Below are positions 58,478-58,676 of a stretch of 58,676 nt of DNA, piece by piece. The DNA is taken from assembly GCA_019418545.1 (NCBI GenBank), contig DYBQ01000006.1, positions 22,551-81,226 on the forward strand, in the 5' to 3' direction. Made by a program: the position numbers and the translations under genes. The notes under the pieces were generated by a model. The model had not been told where the DNA came from. It saw only the letters and a list, made by a program, of their open reading frames with translations, and ran no database searches. The stretch is from Clostridiales bacterium (GTDB taxonomy: Bacteria > Bacillota > Clostridia > Oscillospirales > Acutalibacteraceae). Numbering within the stretch: the first letter of the stretch is position 1; each line of letters opens with the position of its first letter.

Positions 58478-58506
58478 ATGATACCGGAAACCGAGAAAAA
58501 GTTCAA
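58478..58506 (-). promoter_or_regulatory. Promoter of the NfeD/flotillin operon
   Basis: TTGAAC (58506-58501), 17 bases, TATCAT (58483-58478), 40 bases before the start codon. Confidence 0.6.
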
Positions 58507-58644
58507 CGTCGCCTGCAGGCATTTTTAGGCGATTTTAGTGCAAAAAAGCGCAAATTTTGAAACCGTTTCCATCGGTAGTATCCGGGCAGGTTCCCCTGCA
58601 GCAGGGCGCGTCCAATTGTGTTTCAGCGCCTATATCTTATTTCT

Positions 58645-58673
58645 ATTGTAATACTTTGCTCCCTAAAAGGCAA
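58645..58673 (-). promoter_or_regulatory. Second, upstream promoter at the right edge
   Basis: TTGCCT (58673-58668), 17 bases, TACAAT (58650-58645). The 138 bases between it and the other promoter encode no supportable gene but can form hairpins (GGCGC with GCGCC, and CCCTG with CAGGG). They may be a leader or a small RNA. Confidence 0.55.
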
Positions 58674-58676
58674 TTG

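Noticed and set aside
58560..58590. A stretch reading TACTACCGATGG on the minus strand that recalls the 3' end of c-di-GMP-I riboswitches
   Set aside because: The required upstream parts (the CACGCACAGGGCAAACC-like and GACGCAAAGCC-like segments) are missing, and the strand context does not form the aptamer.
1..58676. CRISPR arrays, tRNA or rRNA genes, insertion sequences and prophage genes
   Set aside because: I looked for regularly spaced repeats, tRNA cloverleaf signatures, transposase or integrase motifs and found none; the longest repeats are the tandem paralogues at 29652-33574 and hairpins listed above.

Overview
The window reads as a chromosomal segment of an anaerobic, low-to-mid GC Gram-positive bacterium of the class Clostridia, most likely in or near the Oscillospiraceae/Ruminococcaceae/Butyricicoccaceae group. 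The reasons are strong GGAGG ribosome sites, TTG and GTG starts, TTGACA/TATAAT promoters, T-box and CIRCE control, IreB, FadR- and YtrA-type GntR regulators, a SufC plus single SufB-like Fe-S system, ferredoxin-linked indolepyruvate oxidoreductase, and a split PurH with an archaeal-type PurO. No rRNA, tRNA, insertion sequence, prophage or CRISPR array was seen. The family-level placement is an inference.

Layout. 1-1949 (-): a GntR/YtrA-controlled ABC exporter, permease cut by the left edge. 2059-4586 (+): a metal-resistance operon with a CadC-like sensor, a free-standing HMA protein and a P-type ATPase without its own HMA domain. 4778-6417 (+): sufC and a sufB-like gene. 6476-9374 (+): small metabolic genes. 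9522-11479 (+): CIRCE and htpG. 11533-16218 (-): a MATE exporter behind its own attenuator-like leader, ilvD and an NSS-family symporter, followed by a FadR-like regulator (+) and a DD-carboxypeptidase (-). 18834-23413 (+): a phosphoesterase and sbcDC. 23475-25669: a divergent LysR regulator and a split chromate-family transporter. 25689-27589 (-): an ABC-F protein with a leader-peptide attenuator.

28161-35920 (+) is the most unusual operon. A phenylacetate-CoA ligase gene, preceded by a terminator-like leader, is followed by two large tandem paralogues (zinc ribbon, one membrane segment, long predicted outside domain) and then iorAB. The enzymes suggest aryl-pyruvate to aryl-CoA to aryl-acid conversion with ATP gain; the paralogues are unexplained. 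35984-37371 (-) pairs glpP with a HAD phosphatase. 37433-38089 (+) is hsp20 with a second CIRCE.

38174-43992 (-) is a purine operon: a leader-peptide attenuator, purE, purM, purN, then an internal promoter with a ZTP riboswitch, then purO, a stand-alone AICAR transformylase and purD. 44214-45616 (-) is an SPFH/NfeD pair, 45872-48509 (-) a second YtrA/ABC cassette, 48620-49420 two small genes including ireB, and 49500-53385 (-) pheST under a phenylalanine T-box. 53478-56167 (+) holds a small membrane protein, acpS and nnr. 56241-58506 (-) is a flotillin/NfeD pair. Nearly every transcription unit ends in a clear intrinsic terminator, and many convergent pairs share one.
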